Below, one piece after another: positions 9,448 through 18,288 of a stretch of DNA of 64,000 nt. Numbering within the stretch: the stretch's first letter is position 1; every line of letters starts with the position of its first letter. This DNA comes from Pelagibaculum spongiae (lineage in GTDB: Bacteria > Pseudomonadota > Gammaproteobacteria > Enterobacterales > Pelagibaculaceae): NCBI RefSeq assembly GCF_003097315.1, contig NZ_QDDL01000001.1, positions 744,001 to 808,000 of the forward strand, written 5' to 3'. A program made the translations under genes and the position numbers. The notes under the pieces are model-generated. The model ran no database searches. It worked only from the letters and a program-made list of their open reading frames with translations, and was not told the origin of the DNA.

Positions 9448-9557
9448 CTTATTATCCAGTGTCTTATTATTATTTTTGCAACAGTATGCTGATAATTAAC
9501 TCCCTTCTCAATTAGAAAAAGCCACCTACCTCCAACGACTTTGCTCAACAAACATAC

Positions 9558-9594
9558 ATATGGAAATTGACATATGCATTTTTCCATATATGAT
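9558..9594 (+). promoter_or_regulatory. Promoter with overlapping palindromic operator upstream of arsR-like gene
   Basis: TTGACA (9567-9572) and TATGAT (9589-9594), 16 bp apart, form a good sigma-70 promoter. ATATGGAAA (9558-9566) and TTTCCATAT (9581-9589) form a perfect inverted repeat centred on an internal CATATG (9571-9576). The palindrome covers the -35 box and spacer, the place where ArsR-type repressors commonly bind. Binding by the ArsR-family protein encoded just downstream is an inference. Confidence 0.65.
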
Positions 9595-9678
9595 CAGCAA
9601 TATTGATTTTGTGGTAGGCTAGCTTCCCATTTTGATAGATCACGGAATAATTCCGTTACTGCTGTAGGTATTTAGCGA

Positions 9679-10026
9679 GTGAATCTTAATCCAGTAATAT
9701 TTTTCAAAGGCTTATCTGACGAAACCCGTTTACGTTGCATGCTCTTGCTAAGTCATGAAGGAGAGTTATGTGTATGCGAACTCACTTCAGCCTTGGATGA
9801 TATTCAACCCAAAATATCTCGACATTTATCTCAGCTAAAGCAAGCCAAATTATTATTGGACCGTCGACAGGGGCAGTGGGTGTTTTATCGTTTAAACCCA
9901 GAACTCCCTGACTGGGCCAAACAGACGCTGGATAAAACTTGCAGCCAAAATCAGGCATTTATTCAGCCCAACCTGGCTGCTCTGAAAAAAATGGCCGGTC
10001 GGCCTGACGCTCCAAGATGTAATTAA
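9679..10026 (+). CDS. arsR: ArsR/SmtB-family transcriptional repressor
   Basis: Small winged-helix metalloregulator (115 residues, typical size) expected to leave its operator when it binds arsenite. The core reads FFKGLSDETRLRCMLLL, then GELCVCEL, the recognition helix region PKISRHLSQLKQAKLL, and the wing DRRQGQWVFYRL. The CVC pair at the start of the DNA-binding helix corresponds to the cysteine pair of As(III)-sensing ArsR proteins. It uses a GTG start at 9679; no better in-frame ATG precedes the conserved part. Downstream genes are the ArsJ-associated GAPDH and ArsJ, supporting arsenic sensing. A promoter with an overlapping palindrome lies about 85-120 bases upstream, so self-repression is likely. 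A 287-base gap separates it from the GAPDH gene, which may have a second promoter. Confidence 0.88.
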   Translation: MNLNPVIFFKGLSDETRLRCMLLLSHEGELCVCELTSALDDIQPKISRHLSQLKQAKLLLDRRQGQWVFYRLNPELPDWAKQTLDKTCSQNQAFIQPNLAALKKMAGRPDAPRCN

Positions 10027-10313
10027 TAACAGATTAAGTACTAGTTAAGTGTCGATTTAACTTTATATATATGGATATCCGCATGTGCAGATAAATTGCT
10101 ACGTATCATGCACAATAAAAATATTCTGCTAAACCGGTTATTACGAGCATATTATTTGACGCACCACCAAGCGATTAATAACACTTTAATGCAACGTACG
10201 CGGTAACTATTGCTCAGATTAGGCCTCTCTCAGCGTACAGAATATTGGCTTGACTAATCAGCTATATTCCAACCAGATTCAGGTTTAAAAGTTTAATTTC
10301 AGGAAGTAATACG

Positions 10314-11321
10314 ATGACAATTAAAGTAGGTATCAATGGTTTTGGCCGCATGGGCCGCTTGGCACTTCGTGCCGCATTTGGAAAAATGGATTTTCAATTC
10401 ATTCAAATCAACGACCCTGCAGGAAATGCCGAAACTCTGGCACATTTGCTTAATTTTGATTCGGTACACGGCACTTGGTCCGAACAGGCCAAGGCTGAAG
10501 GCAACCAGATTATTATTAGTGATCAGGTTATTAAATGCACTCAGAGCACAAGCATCAGCGAAACCGACTGGTCTAACTGCGATCTGGTGATTGAAGCTTC
10601 TGGCGTTATGAAAACCAAAGCCAAGCTTCAGGCTTATCTTGATCAAGGCGTAAAGCGGGTTGTAGTAACCGCACCGGTAAAAGAAGACGGTGTTTTAAAT
10701 GTGGTAATGGGCGTTAACCACCAGGATTACGACCGGGAAAAACACCCGATTATCACTGCGGCATCATGCACCACTAATTGCCTGGCACCAGTGATTAAAG
10801 TGATCCATGAAAAGCTGGGCATTCGCCATGGTTCGATGACCACCATTCACGACATCACTAACACCCAGACTATTCTCGATGCGCCACACAAAGACCTGCG
10901 TCGCGCACGTGCCTGCGGTATTAGTATGATCCCAACCACCACCGGTTCAGCAACGGCAATCACCCATATTTTCCCTGAACTGAAAGGCCGCTTGAATGGC
11001 CATGCAGTGCGCATTCCTCTGGCTAATGCTTCGCTCACCGATTGTGTTTTCGAACTGGAACGAGCAACAACCGAAGCAGAAGTAAATCAGCTTTTATCTG
11101 ATGCAGCTGACGGCGAATTAAAAGATATTCTGGGTTATGAAGAGCGCCCTCTGGTATCGGTTGATTATAAAACCGACCCTCGCTCAAGCATTATCGACGC
11201 TCCATCAACCATGGTAGTAAATGGCACCCATCTAAAGCTTTATGTCTGGTACGACAACGAATGGGGCTATGCAAACCGAACAGTTGAACTGGCTGAAATG
11301 GTTGCCAAACAGGGGCTGTAA
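10314..11321 (+). CDS. ArsJ-associated glyceraldehyde-3-phosphate dehydrogenase
   Basis: Class I GAPDH of 335 residues. It has the NAD-binding start [16 protein letters not shown], the active-site SCTTNCLAP with catalytic Cys, [17 protein letters not shown], and the C-terminal [11 protein letters not shown]. Beside arsJ such enzymes use arsenate in place of phosphate, converting glyceraldehyde 3-phosphate to the unstable 1-arseno-3-phosphoglycerate, which ArsJ then exports. That is established biochemistry for the gene pair; its application here rests on synteny. The start is well supported by AGGAAG seven bases upstream. ArsJ begins 47 bases after the stop, consistent with one transcript. 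A glycolytic role cannot be excluded, but the position between arsR and arsJ argues for the arsenate-specific paralogue. Confidence 0.9.
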   Translation: MTIKVGINGFGRMGRLALRAAFGKMDFQFIQINDPAGNAETLAHLLNFDSVHGTWSEQAKAEGNQIIISDQVIKCTQSTSISETDWSNCDLVIEASGVMKTKAKLQAYLDQGVKRVVVTAPVKEDGVLNVVMGVNHQDYDREKHPIITAASCTTNCLAPVIKVIHEKLGIRHGSMTTIHDITNTQTILDAPHKDLRRARACGISMIPTTTGSATAITHIFPELKGRLNGHAVRIPLANASLTDCVFELERATTEAEVNQLLSDAADGELKDILGYEERPLVSVDYKTDPRSSIIDAPSTMVVNGTHLKLYVWYDNEWGYANRTVELAEMVAKQGL

Positions 11322-11368
11322 AGCCTCTGTTCATTTGCTTATTACAGACCTGACGGGTGACATCGCTG

Positions 11369-12598
11369 ATGAATCAGCTGAAAAATTTGCCGCAGCAGTT
11401 GAAACAATACTTAATTGTTACCGGTAATTATTGGGCATTTACCTTAACCGATGGTGCATTACGAATGCTGGTGGTATTACACTTCCATCAGCTGGGTTAT
11501 GCACCATTAGAAATTGCCCTGTTATTTCTTTTTTATGAATTCTTTGGTGTTGTCACCAATTTAACCGGTGGCTGGCTCGGTGCACGGCTTGGTTTGAATC
11601 GAATAATGAATATTGGTTTAGCAACACAAGTCGTTGCTTTGGCAATGCTATTGGTGCCAGCAGCCTGGTTGACTGTGCCTTGGGTGATGGCTGCCCAGGC
11701 ATTATCGGGTATCGCTAAAGATTTAAACAAAATGAGCGCCAAGAGCTCAATTAAGCTACTGGTACCCAAAAACGCTGAAGGCACTTTGTACAAATGGGTG
11801 GCAATTTTAACTGGCTCAAAAAATGCACTCAAAGGCGTTGGTTTTTTCCTTGGTGGTGCACTGCTGGTTGGTCTGGGCTTTAAGGGTGCAATCGCTGTTA
11901 TGGCGATTATGCTGACAGTGGTCTGGATATCCAGCATGTTGCTTTTAAAAGAAGATCTCGGAAAGGCTAAAAACAAGCCAAAATTTTCTGAAATTTTTTC
12001 AAAAAGCCCGGCCATCAACCTTCTATCGGGTGCTCGAATGTTTTTATTCGGTGCCAGAGATGTCTGGTTTGTGGTCGCATTGCCAGTATTTCTTGCCAGC
12101 CAGTTTAACTGGGACCATTGGCAAGTCGGCGGTTTTCTAGCATTGTGGGTCATGGGTTACGGTGTGGTACAAAGCTTTGCACCCAAAATTACCGGTAAAG
12201 CATCAGGCAAAGTCCCCGATGGACAAAGTGCATTTTTCTGGGCATTAGCTTTACTGGCAATTCCAGCCTTAATTGCACTGGCACTGATGGCAGATGTTGC
12301 GGTGAAAATTAGCTTGCTGGGTGGGCTTTTATTATTTGGTGTTTTATTCGCAATTAACTCTTCTCTACATAGCTACCTGATCGTTAGTTATGCCGGGGAA
12401 GATGGTGTATCGCTCGATGTCGGTTTTTACTACATGGCCAATGCCATGGGCCGCTTGATAGGCACTCTGCTATCTGGCTGGCTGTTCCAAGCCTATGGAT
12501 TAGCCGCTTGCCTGTGGGTTTCTAGTGTTTTCATTGCGATAGCAGCTCTTATCTCAATTAAGTTGCCTAGGACTTCTCTACTAGAGCGAAACACATAA
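11369..12598 (+). CDS. arsJ: Organoarsenical efflux MFS transporter ArsJ
   Basis: Inner-membrane permease of the major facilitator family, about 409 residues with roughly 12 hydrophobic segments. Family-typical features are the N-terminal YLIVTGNYWAFTLTDGALRM, then GYAPLEIALLFLFYEFFGV, and the loop KDLNKMSAKSSIKLL. It exports 1-arseno-3-phosphoglycerate made by the adjacent GAPDH, giving arsenate resistance without reduction to arsenite. I chose the ATG at 11369, preceded by GGGTGA at a normal distance; a GTG at 11357 would add four residues and lacks a ribosome site. It is the last gene of the arsR-GAPDH-arsJ cluster. No arsB, arsC or acr3 is visible nearby. Confidence 0.9.
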   Translation: MNQLKNLPQQLKQYLIVTGNYWAFTLTDGALRMLVVLHFHQLGYAPLEIALLFLFYEFFGVVTNLTGGWLGARLGLNRIMNIGLATQVVALAMLLVPAAWLTVPWVMAAQALSGIAKDLNKMSAKSSIKLLVPKNAEGTLYKWVAILTGSKNALKGVGFFLGGALLVGLGFKGAIAVMAIMLTVVWISSMLLLKEDLGKAKNKPKFSEIFSKSPAINLLSGARMFLFGARDVWFVVALPVFLASQFNWDHWQVGGFLALWVMGYGVVQSFAPKITGKASGKVPDGQSAFFWALALLAIPALIALALMADVAVKISLLGGLLLFGVLFAINSSLHSYLIVSYAGEDGVSLDVGFYYMANAMGRLIGTLLSGWLFQAYGLAACLWVSSVFIAIAALISIKLPRTSLLERNT

Positions 12599-12719
12599 GC
12601 AGTACTGAGCACTCCGATAACCGCATATTGGCATCGGTTAAAAAAACAGCCATTAACCGTGCCGAATCAATACAAATACTCTAGCCTTAAGCAAGAATTG
12701 TTAATTTGGTATCTATAGT

Positions 12720-13481
12720 TTGTGGCTTATAATATTCGACCTCGACGAAACTCTAATGAGCGCTCATTTCTCTTGGTCACCATTACTCTCTATATCACAG
12801 CAGAATTTTCTAAAAAGAAAATTTTTTAATGCTCAACTAATAGACCGTGAAAACGTACTATCTACGCAACTTTATCGACCATTATATTTTGGAGCACATA
12901 GATTTTTATTTATTCAGCTTGCCAAGCATGCATCTAACGTTCAACTCGTATTCATATCAAATGGTTTTTTTTACGCAGACTCACTTCCTGAAACTATCAT
13001 AGAAAACTTCTCGCTAGAAAAACAAGAAGAAGAGAATTTGATTAGTTCATCCTATACCTATAATCGCTTCGACTTAGAAGCCTATTATTCTGCAAATCCA
13101 TTGAACAATAATGAGTTGGCGGAAAGAATGGCTGTACCTATAGCAAGCTTAAACTCTCCACACCCCCCTACTCTCCACAAAAAACTACAAAATTATAAAA
13201 CCGCATATAGCAAAAGCGAATGTGTAACACGTATTATGCAATTCCTTAATGATTATCACAAAGAAAAATTATTCAAAATCAACCAGAAAAATTCAAATGC
13301 TTACTTCATTGACGACTTAGAAGAAAATCGAAGCATGCTATCTACAACATGTAATATCATAAACCCGACAGAACCAGACTACCCACTAAAATTGATCAGC
13401 CTTGCAAACAAAGTTGCTTCTGATGATCAGACTGAAGTCATTACTTCTATTGTGAAGCGCACCCGATCACAATCTATCTAA
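12720..13481 (+). CDS. HAD-like protein of unknown function, paralogue 1
   Basis: I recognise the HAD catalytic pattern but no named family. The N-terminus is WLIIFDLDETL (motif I, DLDET), then a GAHRFLFIQLAKH helix, VFISNG (motif II) and AYFIDD (motif IV acidic pair). A conserved Lys is plausible in the region 165-170. The 253-residue protein is strikingly AT-rich at codon level. It is followed 150 bases later by a clear paralogue sharing GAHRFLF, FISNG, YFIDD, CNII-PT-PDYPL and the identical C-terminal octet KRTRSQSI. The start is uncertain: the only in-frame option near motif I is a TTG at 12720 without an obvious ribosome site. A TAA closes the frame just upstream at 12702. Phosphatase-like activity is an inference; the substrate is unknown. 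Confidence 0.6.
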   Translation: MWLIIFDLDETLMSAHFSWSPLLSISQQNFLKRKFFNAQLIDRENVLSTQLYRPLYFGAHRFLFIQLAKHASNVQLVFISNGFFYADSLPETIIENFSLEKQEEENLISSSYTYNRFDLEAYYSANPLNNNELAERMAVPIASLNSPHPPTLHKKLQNYKTAYSKSECVTRIMQFLNDYHKEKLFKINQKNSNAYFIDDLEENRSMLSTTCNIINPTEPDYPLKLISLANKVASDDQTEVITSIVKRTRSQSI

Positions 13482-13633
13482 AAATACCGGGATTTTCGGT
13501 TTCACTGAACACCTACAACAGACACAACGCCCTTTCTCTATCCCATACGCTAAAAAAACTTTACTTGTATTGGTGTCAAACCAATAAAAATATTCTAACC
13601 TTAACAAGGAATTGTCAATCGAGCGCATATAAT

Positions 13634-14401
13634 TTGTGGCTTATAATCTTCGACCTCGACGAAACTTTAATCAGTAATGTAGATCATCACGATCACTTAA
13701 CTGATTCACAAAAACATTTTTTAGGATCATATCAGTTTGACGTGATTTTAAAAGAAGGAGGTTGCTCATCATTTAGATCTGAGTACAAAACTCTCTATTC
13801 TGGCGCACATAGATTTTTATTTTCTCAACTTGCAAAAAACATAAGCCATGTTCAGTTGGCATTTATATCAAATGGCTATTTCCATGCAGAATATATTCAC
13901 AAATCTATAATAAAACTTTTCTTGCTGCACAAAAAAGAAGAACAAGACCTTATCAATTCAGCTTATTTCTTCAACCACTACGATCTAAATTCATCTTACA
14001 AGATAAACCCAGCAAGTAAACTATACTTAGCTGAAACAATTGAAGTACCTATAGAGAGTCTTGCCGCCCCTCAAACAGCCACTTTAAAAAAAGAAATAAA
14101 ACATTTTAAAATAGCCTATTGCAAAGAGCTCTGCTTGTTAAAAATAATGCAAAAAATCAATGACAAACACGAGAAAGAAATATTCAAAAAGCATCAAAAG
14201 AACTCGAACATTTACTTTATTGATGACGATAAGAAAAATCAGGGCTTATTGCTTAAAACATGCAATATCATCGATCCTACAAAACCAGATTATCCTTTGC
14301 AATTGATTAGTCTTTCTAACAAAATTACTTCTAACGACCAATCACAAGAAGCGGAAGCGATTGCCACCATGACAAAACGCACTCGATCACAATCCATCTA
14401 A
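13634..14401 (+). CDS. HAD-like protein of unknown function, paralogue 2
   Basis: Second copy of the preceding HAD-like gene, about 256 residues. It keeps WLIIFDLDETL, GAHRFLFSQLAKN, FISNGYF, NIYFIDDD and the C-terminal KRTRSQSI, while the middle has diverged heavily. I start it at the TTG at 13634 because this lines up with paralogue 1. The frame is open back to a TTG at 13565, but the preceding 60 bases resemble the non-coding sequence upstream of paralogue 1, so they look like shared leader, not coding. TATAAT stands directly before the TTG and may be chance. A strong terminator follows 39 bases after the stop. The tandem arrangement points to a local duplication of both gene and leader. 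Confidence 0.6.
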   Translation: MWLIIFDLDETLISNVDHHDHLTDSQKHFLGSYQFDVILKEGGCSSFRSEYKTLYSGAHRFLFSQLAKNISHVQLAFISNGYFHAEYIHKSIIKLFLLHKKEEQDLINSAYFFNHYDLNSSYKINPASKLYLAETIEVPIESLAAPQTATLKKEIKHFKIAYCKELCLLKIMQKINDKHEKEIFKKHQKNSNIYFIDDDKKNQGLLLKTCNIIDPTKPDYPLQLISLSNKITSNDQSQEAEAIATMTKRTRSQSI

Positions 14402-14439
14402 AATTATCATTGTCAAACATGCTATCTCAAGACGAAGAA

Positions 14440-14472
14440 GCCATAATCACGCGAATGATTATGGCTTTTTTT
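14440..14472 (+). terminator. Rho-independent terminator after the HAD-like pair
   Basis: A perfect 10-bp stem (GCCATAATCA at 14440-14449 with TGATTATGGC at 14456-14465) followed by seven T. Confidence 0.9.
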
Positions 14473-14499
14473 CAATACTAAAAACTAGCCAACTAAAGC

Positions 14500-15555
14500 T
14501 TACTCAGCACCAACCTGAACCACTAACTTGCCGAAGTTCTTACCTTCCAACAATCCAATAAAAGCTTCAGGTGATTTTTCTAAACCATCGACAATATCTT
14601 CACGGAATTGAATTTTACCTTGCTGCAGCCACGCGACCATTGCCTGCATAAATTCATTATAGCGATGACCATAATCGTCAAATACGATAAATCCCTGCAT
14701 TTTTATTTTCTTCACTAATAAATTACCCATCAACAGACCTAAACGGTCTGGCCCGGCTGGCAATTCACTGGCGTTATATTGAGAAATCAAACCACATAAA
14801 GGAATACGCGCTTTTGGATTGAGCAAAGGTAAAACTGCATCAAATACTTTGCCACCAACATTTTCAAAATAAACATCAATACCTTCACCGCAAGCACTAG
14901 CTAATTGGCTAGCAAGATCAGCGGCTTTATGATCAATACAGGCATCAAAACCTAGCGTATCGCGAACGTATCGGCATTTCTCATCACCACCGGCAATACC
15001 GATTACTTTACAGCCTTTCAATTTAGCAATTTGTCCTACCAAGCTACCGACGGCGCCGCTAGCTGCTGCAACCACCACGGTTTCACCCGGCTGTGGATCA
15101 CCAATATCCAGCAGGCCCATATAAGCAGTTAAACCCGGCATACCTAATACGCCCAAGGCATAAGAAGGCCGCGCCATATCTGCAGGCAACGCCATTAAAC
15201 CAATACCATCGCTGACGTGATAATCTTGCCAACCGCCGAATGATAATACTAAGTCACCCACGCTATAAGCCGAATTTTTCGACTCAACCACGCGACAAAC
15301 ACTAGCACCGACCATCACTTCACCCAAAGCAACAGGCTCGGCGTAGGATTTAGCATCATTCATGCGACCACGCATATAAGGATCCAATGACAAATACACA
15401 CTACGCAACAATACTTGGCCATCATTAACCGCTGGCATTGCGCTCACCTCAAGGCGGAAATTATCGGCCGTTGGCGCACCCTGTGGACGCGAAGCCAATA
15501 CCCATTGGCGATTTTGATCGCCGCTTTGAGTGGTGTTTTGCATGGTATTACTCAT
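14500..15555 (-). CDS. curA: NADPH-dependent zinc-free medium-chain reductase, CurA/YncB-like
   Basis: Cytosolic oxidoreductase of the leukotriene B4 dehydrogenase/PTGR branch that reduces alpha,beta-unsaturated ketones; the E. coli homologue CurA reduces curcumin. It matches CurA nearly throughout: RQWVLASRPQGAPTADNFRL, YLSLDPYMRGRM, GVLGMPGLTAYMGLLDIG, the nucleotide-binding AAASGAVGSLVGQIAK, YFENVGGKVFDAVLPLLN and FIGLLEGKNFGKLV. The zinc ligands of alcohol dehydrogenases are absent, as expected. I set the start at 15555 because AAGGA lies about ten bases upstream; an ATG 24 bases earlier gives MQNKGIIV, whose DNA contains that ribosome site. It is monocistronic and converges on the HAD-like pair. 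The natural substrate is unknown. Confidence 0.92.
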   Translation of the reverse strand: MSNTMQNTTQSGDQNRQWVLASRPQGAPTADNFRLEVSAMPAVNDGQVLLRSVYLSLDPYMRGRMNDAKSYAEPVALGEVMVGASVCRVVESKNSAYSVGDLVLSFGGWQDYHVSDGIGLMALPADMARPSYALGVLGMPGLTAYMGLLDIGDPQPGETVVVAAASGAVGSLVGQIAKLKGCKVIGIAGGDEKCRYVRDTLGFDACIDHKAADLASQLASACGEGIDVYFENVGGKVFDAVLPLLNPKARIPLCGLISQYNASELPAGPDRLGLLMGNLLVKKIKMQGFIVFDDYGHRYNEFMQAMVAWLQQGKIQFREDIVDGLEKSPEAFIGLLEGKNFGKLVVQVGAE

Positions 15556-15888
15556 CACTATGATTCCTTTATTCTGCATTTAATTAGTCAGCAACTTGGA
15601 TGCGGTTATTTTTGAACTAACAAACCACAAGGCCATATTGCGCTGCAAACACCAGTAAATCAGCTACTTTTCGCTAACCTGCACTGGATTGCTTCAATTC
15701 ATTTGTCACATAGCCTATACCTGCCATTCAAATCAAACAATGGAGATAAATTCGACTTCAATGGTCAGGTTTTTAATACAATGGAAACTAGCTTGTTAAT
15801 ACAAAAAAATCTTGGAATCATCATTTGAAGCATTAAAAGGTGGCAATAAAAGTCACTTATAATAAAACAACTCAAATTATTTGGTTAA
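15556..15888. other. Spacer between curA and the MBL-fold gene, nothing recognised
   Basis: About 330 AT-rich bases with no supported gene, repeat or RNA. The curA promoter is presumably here. Confidence 0.4.
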
Positions 15889-17064
15889 TTAGTGCAAGAC
15901 ATCTAGCCACCATCGCTTGAAGCGATTCAAATTAAAAACTGAATCATTGCTGTTAGATAAATCTATCTTTTGTCCCTGAAGTGGCGTTCTCAGTTCAATA
16001 TCCTGCGCTTTGGCTAATTCAGATAGCTTCTGGTATGGCTCAAACCAGCGATGAAACGCTAAATCAAACACGCCATTATGAATCGGCAACAATTGCCTAC
16101 CTTGTAAATCATGGTGCGCTTGAATCGTTTGCTCAGGCAACATGTGCACCTGCTGCCAATCACGATCATAAGCACCAGCTTCTAACAAAGTAATGTCAAA
16201 CGGGCCATATCGATCGCCAATTTGTTTAAATCCTGAAAAATAACCGCTGTCGCCGCTAAAAAATATTTTTGTATTTTCAGTTTGAATCACCCAAGAAGCC
16301 CAAAGTGACTCGCCTCGGTCAAATAGCCCTCGCCCAGAAAAATGCTGTGCTGGCGTCGCCACAAAAGTAACTTCTTGATTGACAGCCGACTGCCACCAGT
16401 CCAGCTCGGTTATTTTATCCTTAGAAATACCCCAGTCTTGCAGGTATTGGCCAACTACCAGCGGCAAATAAAAATGTTCGGTTTTGTCTGCTAACTGGCG
16501 AATAGTTTGCTGATCGAGATGATCATAATGATTATGGGAAATAATCACGCCCGCCAGTGGCGGTAGCTGAGCAACAGAAATCGGCGCCGGCTGAAACCTT
16601 TGTGGGCCATAAAAACTGAAGGGCGATGCTCGATCAGAAAAAACCGGATCTATTAGCCAATAGCGCTGATCCAGATAAAGCAAAACAGACGAATGTCCCA
16701 GCCAGTACAACAAAGGGCCATCACTATTTAACCGGTCTTGTTCCAATAGTTGCTGGTTGAGTTGTCGAACTGGCAGCGGTTGATCTGGGCGAGTATCGGA
16801 GAAATCCTCAGTAGCCCAGCGGCGTAAAGCACTCCAACTGCCTTGCCAACTCCAGGTTCTTACATCATTAAGATTGTGAAATTGATTATCATAATATTGT
16901 GGAGAAATAATTTCAGTTTTATTGATACCCGATTCATTGAACCAGCTAAAACCCAACAGCAGAACTGCCAAAACAAGGCTAGCTGATAAGACAATTAAAT
17001 ATTTTGAAATATGTTTAAACAAAAAAAATAGCCAACCTGACCGCAGATTGGCTATTGGACTCAT
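15889..17064 (-). CDS. Membrane-anchored MBL-fold hydrolase, NAPE-PLD/UlaG-like
   Basis: Metallo-beta-lactamase-fold enzyme. There is an N-terminal hydrophobic segment at about residues 18-42, then GHSSVLLYLDQRYWLIDPV, the metal-binding SHNHYDHLD (HxHxDH), later PAQHFSGRG, FFSGDSGYFSGF and an AHHDLQGRQLLPIHNG segment holding further ligands. The layout is that of bacterial NAPE-PLD-like phosphodiesterases and L-ascorbate-6-phosphate lactonase-like proteins; the substrate is not deducible. The start is doubtful: a terminator-like hairpin with eight T covers codons 4-15, and the nearest AGGGA is 15 bases before the ATG. The functional start could be a TTG just after the T-run. RNase HI lies upstream on the same strand. 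Confidence 0.8.
   Translation of the reverse strand: MSPIANLRSGWLFFLFKHISKYLIVLSASLVLAVLLLGFSWFNESGINKTEIISPQYYDNQFHNLNDVRTWSWQGSWSALRRWATEDFSDTRPDQPLPVRQLNQQLLEQDRLNSDGPLLYWLGHSSVLLYLDQRYWLIDPVFSDRASPFSFYGPQRFQPAPISVAQLPPLAGVIISHNHYDHLDQQTIRQLADKTEHFYLPLVVGQYLQDWGISKDKITELDWWQSAVNQEVTFVATPAQHFSGRGLFDRGESLWASWVIQTENTKIFFSGDSGYFSGFKQIGDRYGPFDITLLEAGAYDRDWQQVHMLPEQTIQAHHDLQGRQLLPIHNGVFDLAFHRWFEPYQKLSELAKAQDIELRTPLQGQKIDLSNSNDSVFNLNRFKRWWLDVLH
17021..17055 (-). terminator. Terminator of the RNase HI transcript, overlapping the next gene's start
   Basis: On the minus strand an 8-bp stem (17055-17048 with 17035-17028) and a 12-base loop are followed by eight T (17028-17021). It stands about 85 bases after the rnhA stop and lies inside the first codons assigned to the MBL-fold gene. 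Confidence 0.7.
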
Positions 17065-17138
17065 TTAATCGAGATAGATTCCCTAGCGCTACTCAAATAG
17101 AACCGGCTAGAAGTGCTGCCAGCAAGCTGGGATAAATA

Positions 17139-17957
17139 TTATCCCGCTCTCAAAGCCAGAATACTCTTAATATCCAAAGCCTCGGTATAACGAATAAATT
17201 CTGCTGGTTTCTGAGCGATAGCCAATATCGACATACGGTCAGCCAACTCATTACCTTCAACACCCACATGGCCATTAACATGTAAAATTTGTAACTGCTC
17301 GGCATATTGCTCAATTAATTGCTGGTGCAGCGCGAACATCTGCTGAATTAACTCAAGGTTTTTAATTTCACCACCGGTTTTTTTCCAGCCTTTCTTTTGC
17401 CAGCCGATAGCCCACTGGGTGATACATTGAATGGAGTATTTCGAATCACAAAAAATCGCGACTGAACGGTTATTATCCAGCTCGACTTTTGCCAATATCA
17501 ATGCTTGGTGCAGCGCATTTAGCTCGGCAGTGTTATTAGTGCCCATTGGGTTATACAAACCAAACCACAAGCTTTCTAACTGGCATTGGCTAATATCTCG
17601 ATTGGCCAAACGATAAAACGCCAATCCTGACCCGGCTTTTCCTGGGTTTGGCTCGCAGCCACCATCAGTGAAAATCTTACAGTCGACACTCAGAGCATCG
17701 ACTTCTTTAGCCGGCCAGGTTTTAACACTATTGGCTTTTGAAGCAGGCTTTCGAACCCTAGGCTTTGCCGCAGTACCTGACGCAGTAAGCGATGAAGCAA
17801 CGGAGCTTCCGCCAAATGCAGCTTCTGCTTCTGAGCGAGTCTTGAACGACTTATACCGCGCCCCAGCAAACTTATCGATTTGCTGCTTACACGTCGCCCA
17901 GTCAGTAAAAATGCCGGTTTCTCGCCCTTGCCAAACCACATAAAATTTTTGTGCCAC
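17139..17957 (-). CDS. rnhA: Ribonuclease HI with N-terminal viroplasmin-like RNA-binding domain
   Basis: Endonuclease cleaving the RNA strand of RNA:DNA hybrids; cytosolic. Residues 1-50 (KFYVVWQGRETGIFTDWATC and YKSFKTRSEAEAAF) form the caulimovirus viroplasmin-type hybrid-binding domain found in eukaryotic RNase H1 and some bacterial RNases HI. After a basic Ala/Ser linker comes the catalytic domain from about residue 95: KIFTDGGCEPNPGKAGSG (first Asp), NNTAELNALHQAL (Glu), IFCDSKYSIQCI (Asp), and VNGHVGVEGNELADRMS (His and last Asp). All four acidic positions are present. It follows two small frames (18447-17992) on the same strand with gaps under 40 bases, so it may be the third gene of an operon. 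It ends at the hairpin at 17021-17055. Confidence 0.92.
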   Translation of the reverse strand: MAQKFYVVWQGRETGIFTDWATCKQQIDKFAGARYKSFKTRSEAEAAFGGSSVASSLTASGTAAKPRVRKPASKANSVKTWPAKEVDALSVDCKIFTDGGCEPNPGKAGSGLAFYRLANRDISQCQLESLWFGLYNPMGTNNTAELNALHQALILAKVELDNNRSVAIFCDSKYSIQCITQWAIGWQKKGWKKTGGEIKNLELIQQMFALHQQLIEQYAEQLQILHVNGHVGVEGNELADRMSILAIAQKPAEFIRYTEALDIKSILALRAG

Positions 17958-17991
17958 AATGCCAACCCAGTGAAATCATCTGCTGCCAATG

Positions 17992-18252
17992 TTAGCGGCT
18001 GTGCAGATTACTGCAATGGCCTGCGTTCTGAGCACTCTCTCCAGAATCAAAAGGACTTTCTTCAATTATCCGTGCTGACGATGCCTTACTGACTTTAATT
18101 GACTCAGTGTCGGCGAAACGTGAATGTGACCAACGCTTGGCAAGTAATACTTTTTCCGCCTGCTGGTGCAATTGCTTGTCTGTATCATCGTCATCTTCAA
18201 AACGGGACAATAACCAGCGCGGGTTAATTAGCTGATCATAAACTTTAATCAA
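17992..18252 (-). CDS. Small protein of unknown function upstream of RNase HI
   Basis: An 86-residue frame with a TTG start preceded by GAGGGA at a proper distance. The product (MIKVYDQLINPRWLLSRFED, then charged sequence) is hydrophilic, with acidic DDDDTD and many Ser/Ala, and has no motif I know. Support is limited to the ribosome site and tight spacing: 36 bases after the small membrane protein gene and 34 bases before rnhA. It could be spurious. Confidence 0.4.
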   Translation of the reverse strand: MIKVYDQLINPRWLLSRFEDDDDTDKQLHQQAEKVLLAKRWSHSRFADTESIKVSKASSARIIEESPFDSGESAQNAGHCSNLHSR

Positions 18253-18288
18253 CTCGATCCCTCGCTCTTGGGAGCGTTCTTTAAACCA

